A stretch of DNA of 64,000 nucleotides from positions 14,730,669-14,794,668 of the forward strand of contig CM055193.1 in the NCBI GenBank assembly GCA_029224185.1. Direction: 5' to 3'. Shown here piece after piece: positions 60,712-64,000 of this stretch. Positions within the stretch are counted from its first letter, which is position 1, and every line of letters begins with the position of its first letter. A program made the translations under genes and the position numbers. This DNA comes from Karalla daura. Taxonomy: Eukaryota > Chordata > Actinopteri > Chaetodontiformes > Leiognathidae. The notes under the pieces were generated by a model. It saw only the letters and a list, made by a program, of their open reading frames with translations, searched no databases and had not been told where the DNA came from.

Positions 60712-60783
60712 AGCAGAGTGGCGCAGCGGAAGCGTGCCGGGCCCATAACCCAGAGGTCGATGGATCGAAACCATCCTCTGCTA
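60712..60783 (+). tRNA. tRNA-iMet(CAT), M1, variant stem CCGGG
   Basis: C28-A42 mismatch; matches 54,162. Confidence 0.88.
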
Positions 60784-61156
60784 CGTCTGCAGTTTTACAC
60801 AGAACACTCAACCACAGATAAATCACTGGCTACACACTAGCACTTCGTCAACAGTTGTCCGCTTGCGTCCTGTCCTGTACATCGTGGCAACAACAGAGAC
60901 GAGGCTTGAAAAGACCACAGATCTCAAAAGGCCACCTTACGCATTCCACCTTCAACTTCCCCGTCTGTCCTCTCTACGCAACTTGAGCCACGGAAAAGCC
61001 AGTGAAACGGCAGTCACTTTGTGAAACACCTTTTCACGCCTCATCAATTAGAGGCTACACTCATCGTTGGCCACCTTTGAGGAAATTCCCACTCACTGAA
61101 TACCACAACTGCCTCTCGGCCAGCGATTCTCGGTTCGACTCCCAATGGCGGCGGAT

Positions 61157-61228
61157 AGCAGAGTGGCGCAGCGGAAGCGTGCTGGGCCCATAACCCAGAG
61201 GTCGATGGATCGAAACCATCCTCTGCTA
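61157..61228 (+). tRNA. tRNA-iMet(CAT), M2
   Basis: Standard; GGCGG remnant before it. Confidence 0.93.
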
Positions 61229-61945
61229 TGTCTGCACTTTCCCGCAGAAGGTCTGACCACAGATGGCTGGCTCACTACGCATTAGCATTCCACCTTCAAC
61301 GCTCCCATGTGTCTTTAGCTCACTCCGCATGTTGAGTCACTGATGAGCCGTTTAACAAGACATCTTTTCACACCTCATGGATTAAAAGCTACACTCGTCG
61401 TTGACCGTCTCTGAGACAATTCTGGCGTGAAAGTCACCGAATACCACAACTCATAGCTAAGACACTGGCCCTCGAGGCCAGCCATTGTGGGGTCGAGTCC
61501 CATCTGAGGTAGACAGCAGAGTGGCTCAGCGGAAGCGTGCCGGGTTCACAACCCAGAGGTCGATGGAAATCTCAACAGGCCACGATACGCATTCCAGCGT
61601 GTGTCTTCACCTCGCTCCACAAGTTGACCCTTTGGTAAACCAGTTAGCAACTTTGAGAAAACGCCTTGTCGATTTTATGGAAATTGGGACGGGCACTCCA
61701 GTTTCTCTTTTTCACACTTCAAGAATTAAAGCCTACACTCACCGCTGACTGACTTTGAGACGAGTAAACTCACTGAAAATCACAACAAAAGAATGAGGCC
61801 CCCTGAAACCATGGAGTTTGGGGTCAAGACCATCTGAGAGGGCCAGCATAGCAGCTGAGAAGGTGGCCCGAGCCAAAAGCCGGATGGTGATGGCTCAGAC
61901 TTTGCGTCAGGGAGTGTGAGAACTCCAAAAAAAACAGCTGTCGCA

Positions 61946-62018
61946 GCCTCAGTGGCCTAATGGATAAGGCACTGGCCTCCTAAGCCAGGGATTGTGGGTT
62001 CGAGTCCCATCTGAGGTG
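61946..62018 (+). tRNA. tRNA-Arg(CCT)
   Basis: Copy 27. Confidence 0.95.
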
Positions 62019-62021
62019 GAT

Positions 62022-62093
62022 AGCAGAGTGGCGCAGCGGAAGCGTGCTGGGCCCATAACCCAGAGGTCGATGGATCGAAACCATCCTCTGCTA
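62022..62093 (+). tRNA. tRNA-iMet(CAT), M1
   Basis: Standard stem; partner of Arg 61,946. Confidence 0.95.
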
Positions 62094-62466
62094 CGTCTGC
62101 AGTTTTACACAGAACACTCAACCACAGATAAATCACTGGCTACACACTAGCACTTCGTCAACAGTTGTCCGCTTGCGTCCTGTCCTGTACATCGTGGCAA
62201 CAACAGAGACGAGGCTTGAAAAGACCACAGATCTCAAAAGGCCACCTTACGCATTCCACCTTCAACTTCCCCGTCTGTCCTCTCTACGCAACTTGAGCCA
62301 CGGAAAAGCCAGTGAAACGGCAGTCACTTTGTGAAACACCTTTTCACGCCTCATCAATTAGAGGCTACACTCATCGTTGGCCACCTTTGAGGAAATTCCC
62401 ACTCACTGAATACCACAACTGCCTCTCGGCCAGCGATTCTCGGTTCGACTCCCAATGGGGGCGGAT

Positions 62467-62538
62467 AGCAGAGTGGCGCAGCGGAAGCGTGCTGGGCCCA
62501 TAACCCAGAGGTCGATGGATCGAAACCATCCTCTGCTA
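62467..62538 (+). tRNA. tRNA-iMet(CAT), M2
   Basis: Standard M2 gene. Confidence 0.93.
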
Positions 62539-63255
62539 TGTCTGCACTTTCCCGCAGAAGGTCTGACCACAGATGGCTGGCTCACTACGCATTAGCATTC
62601 CACCTTCAACGCTCCCATGTGTCTTTAGCTCACTCCGCATGTTGAGTCACTGATGAGCCGTTTAACAAGACATCTTTTCACACCTCATGGATTAAAAGCT
62701 ACACTCGTCGTTGACCGTCTCTGAGACAATTCTGGCGTGAAAGTCACCGAATACCACAACTCATAGCTAAGACACTGGCCCTCGAGGCCAGCCATTGTGG
62801 GGTCGAGTCCCATCTGAGGTAGACAGCAGAGTGGCTCAGCGGAAGCGTGCCGGGTTCACAACCCAGAGGTCGATGGAAATCTCAACAGGCCACGATACGC
62901 ATTCCACCGTGTGTCTTCACCTCGCTCCACAAGTTGACCCTTTGGTAAACCAGTTAGCAACTTTGAGAAAACGCCTTGTCGATTTTATGGAAATTGGGAC
63001 GGGCACTCCAGTTTCTCTTTTTCACACTTCAAGAATTAAAGCCTACACTCACCGCTGACTGACTTTGAGACGAGTAAACTCACTGAAAATCACAACAAAA
63101 GAATGAGGCCCCCTGAAACCATGGAGTTTGGGGTCAAGACCATCTGAGAGGGCCAGCATAGCAGCTGAGAAGGTGGCCCGAGCCAAAAGCCGGATGGTGA
63201 TGGCTCAGACTTTGCGTCAGGGAGTGTGAGAACTCCAAAAAAAACAGCTGTCGCA

Positions 63256-63328
63256 GCCTCAGTGGCCTAATGGATAAGGCACTGGCCTCCTAAGCCAGGG
63301 ATTGTGGGTTCGAGTCCCATCTGAGGTG
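63256..63328 (+). tRNA. tRNA-Arg(CCT)
   Basis: Copy 28, the last in the window. Confidence 0.95.
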
Positions 63329-63331
63329 GAT

Positions 63332-63403
63332 AGCAGAGTGGCGCAGCGGAAGCGTGCTGGGCCCATAACCCAGAGGTCGATGGATCGAAACCATCCTCTG
63401 CTA
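63332..63403 (+). tRNA. tRNA-iMet(CAT), M1
   Basis: Standard stem; spacer 1 after it has a 3-bp deletion and one substitution near 63,547-63,553. Confidence 0.95.
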
Positions 63404-63773
63404 CGTCTGCAGTTTTACACAGAACACTCAACCACAGATAAATCACTGGCTACACACTAGCACTTCGTCAACAGTTGTCCGCTTGCGTCCTGTCCTGTAC
63501 ATCGTGGCAACAACAGAGACGAGGCTTGAAAAGACCACAGATCTCAGAAGGCCTTACGCATTCCACCTTCAACTTCCCCGTCTGTCCTCTCTACGCAACT
63601 TGAGCCACGGAAAAGCCAGTGAAACGGCAGTCACTTTGTGAAACACCTTTTCACGCCTCATCAATTAGAGGCTACACTCATCGTTGGCCACCTTTGAGGA
63701 AATTCCCACTCACTGAATACCACAACTGCCTCTCGGCCAGCGATTCTCGGTTCGACTCCCAATGGGGGCGGAT

Positions 63774-63845
63774 AGCAGAGTGGCGCAGCGGAAGCGTGCT
63801 GGGCCCATAACCCAGAGGTCGATGGATCGAAACCATCCTCTGCTA
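63774..63845 (+). tRNA. tRNA-iMet(CAT), M2
   Basis: Last gene in the window; its spacer 2 is cut by the window end and carries private changes (CACCTTATGGTTT). Confidence 0.92.
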
Positions 63846-64000
63846 TGTCTGCACTTTCCCGCAGAAGGTCTGACCACAGATGGCTGGCTCACTACGCATT
63901 AGCATTCCACCTTCAACGCTCCCATGTGTCTTTAGCTCACTCCGCATGTTGAGTCACTGATGAGCCGTTTAACAAGACATTTTTTCACACCTTATGGTTT

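Larger units (their letters stand above)
24931..64000 (+). repeat. Tandem tRNA gene array, 1,310-bp higher-order repeat
   Basis: From 26,652 to the window end the sequence repeats with a 1,310-bp period, apart from one 1,755-bp and one 865-bp unit and a 3-bp deletion near 63,552. A standard unit has, in order: tRNA-Arg(CCT); iMet copy M1; spacer 1; Arg remnant and iMet copy M2; spacer 2; decayed Arg and iMet pair M3; spacer 3; heavily decayed pair M4; and a short A-run spacer. Spacers 1-3 are related to one another (shared TACGCATTCCA.C, TTCACACCTCAT.ATTAAAGCTACACTC, CACTGAATACCACAAC-like blocks). All genes face right. The array continues past the window. Open frames of 60-87 codons repeating across it are not genes. 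Confidence 0.97.

Noticed and set aside
26942..63892. Repeated 60-87-codon open frames on both strands of the array (e.g. MKRQSLCETPFHASS..., MSQPSVVRPSAGK..., MWGRVPSEVDSRV...)
   Set aside because: They recur only because the 1,310-bp unit recurs, and they run through tRNA genes and spacers with no domain. They are not protein genes.
24931..64000. CRISPR array
   Set aside because: Period and spacing might suggest direct repeats, but the repeats are long, contiguous, contain tRNA genes and have no unique spacers.
24931..64000. tRNA-derived SINE cluster
   Set aside because: The tRNA genes keep full cloverleaves, head-to-tail order and exact period, with no A-tails or target-site duplications. 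This is a tandem array, not dispersed retroposons.
24931..64000. The whole array as an assembly artefact
   Set aside because: Units carry distinct, ordered variants, reciprocal length variants and graded block duplications, which simple copy-paste assembly errors would not create. The exact copy number still needs long reads.

Overview
The window is animal nuclear DNA, most likely from a bony fish. It carries an intron-split kelch gene with GT-AG junctions, degenerate copies of repeats common in teleosts, and a decayed multi-exon gene of a multicopy family I associate with fish genomes. There are no operons or bacterial signals. The species cannot be named from the sequence.

Positions 1-14,200 are AT-rich and hold no gene I can support. 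They contain a degenerate tRNA-headed interspersed element (5,555-5,758), a possible LINE tail with a TTCTA-type microsatellite, two further repeat remnants, two C-tracts, and a GC-richer segment with a TATA box and splice donor near 9.3-9.5 kb that could be a distal promoter. From 14,948 to 18,861 lies klhl21, complete in four coding exons (611 residues, BTB-BACK-kelch). Its 3' UTR probably ends near 20,935.

From 21,101 to 24,888 is a decayed gene of at least eight exons. It resembles the DUF6729/transposase-like family and is broken by frameshifts and stops. Its last ~1.2 kb and the start of the adjoining tRNA array were recently duplicated in tandem (1,618 and 1,619 bp).

From about 24,931 to the window end is a tandem tRNA gene array, all on the plus strand, with a near-invariant 1,310-bp period. 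Each standard unit carries a tRNA-Arg(CCT) gene 3 nt upstream of an initiator tRNA-Met gene, a second initiator tRNA-Met gene behind an Arg remnant, and two more decayed Arg/iMet pairs. I count 28 tRNA-Arg(CCT) genes and 59 full-length initiator tRNA-Met genes, 8 of them with a changed anticodon stem, plus two iMet/Arg chimeras. The spacers inside one unit are related to each other, so the unit is a higher-order repeat grown from an older Arg-iMet monomer of about 0.33-0.44 kb. The array also shows an apparent reciprocal unequal-crossover pair (a 1,755-bp and an 865-bp unit), block duplications of three and five units, and a 67-bp orphan piece of array spacer to the left of the decayed gene.

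The genes do not form one pathway. klhl21 is a cullin-3 ubiquitin-ligase adaptor for cell division. The tRNA array supplies initiator Met and Arg(AGG) tRNA and is the unusual feature of the window.
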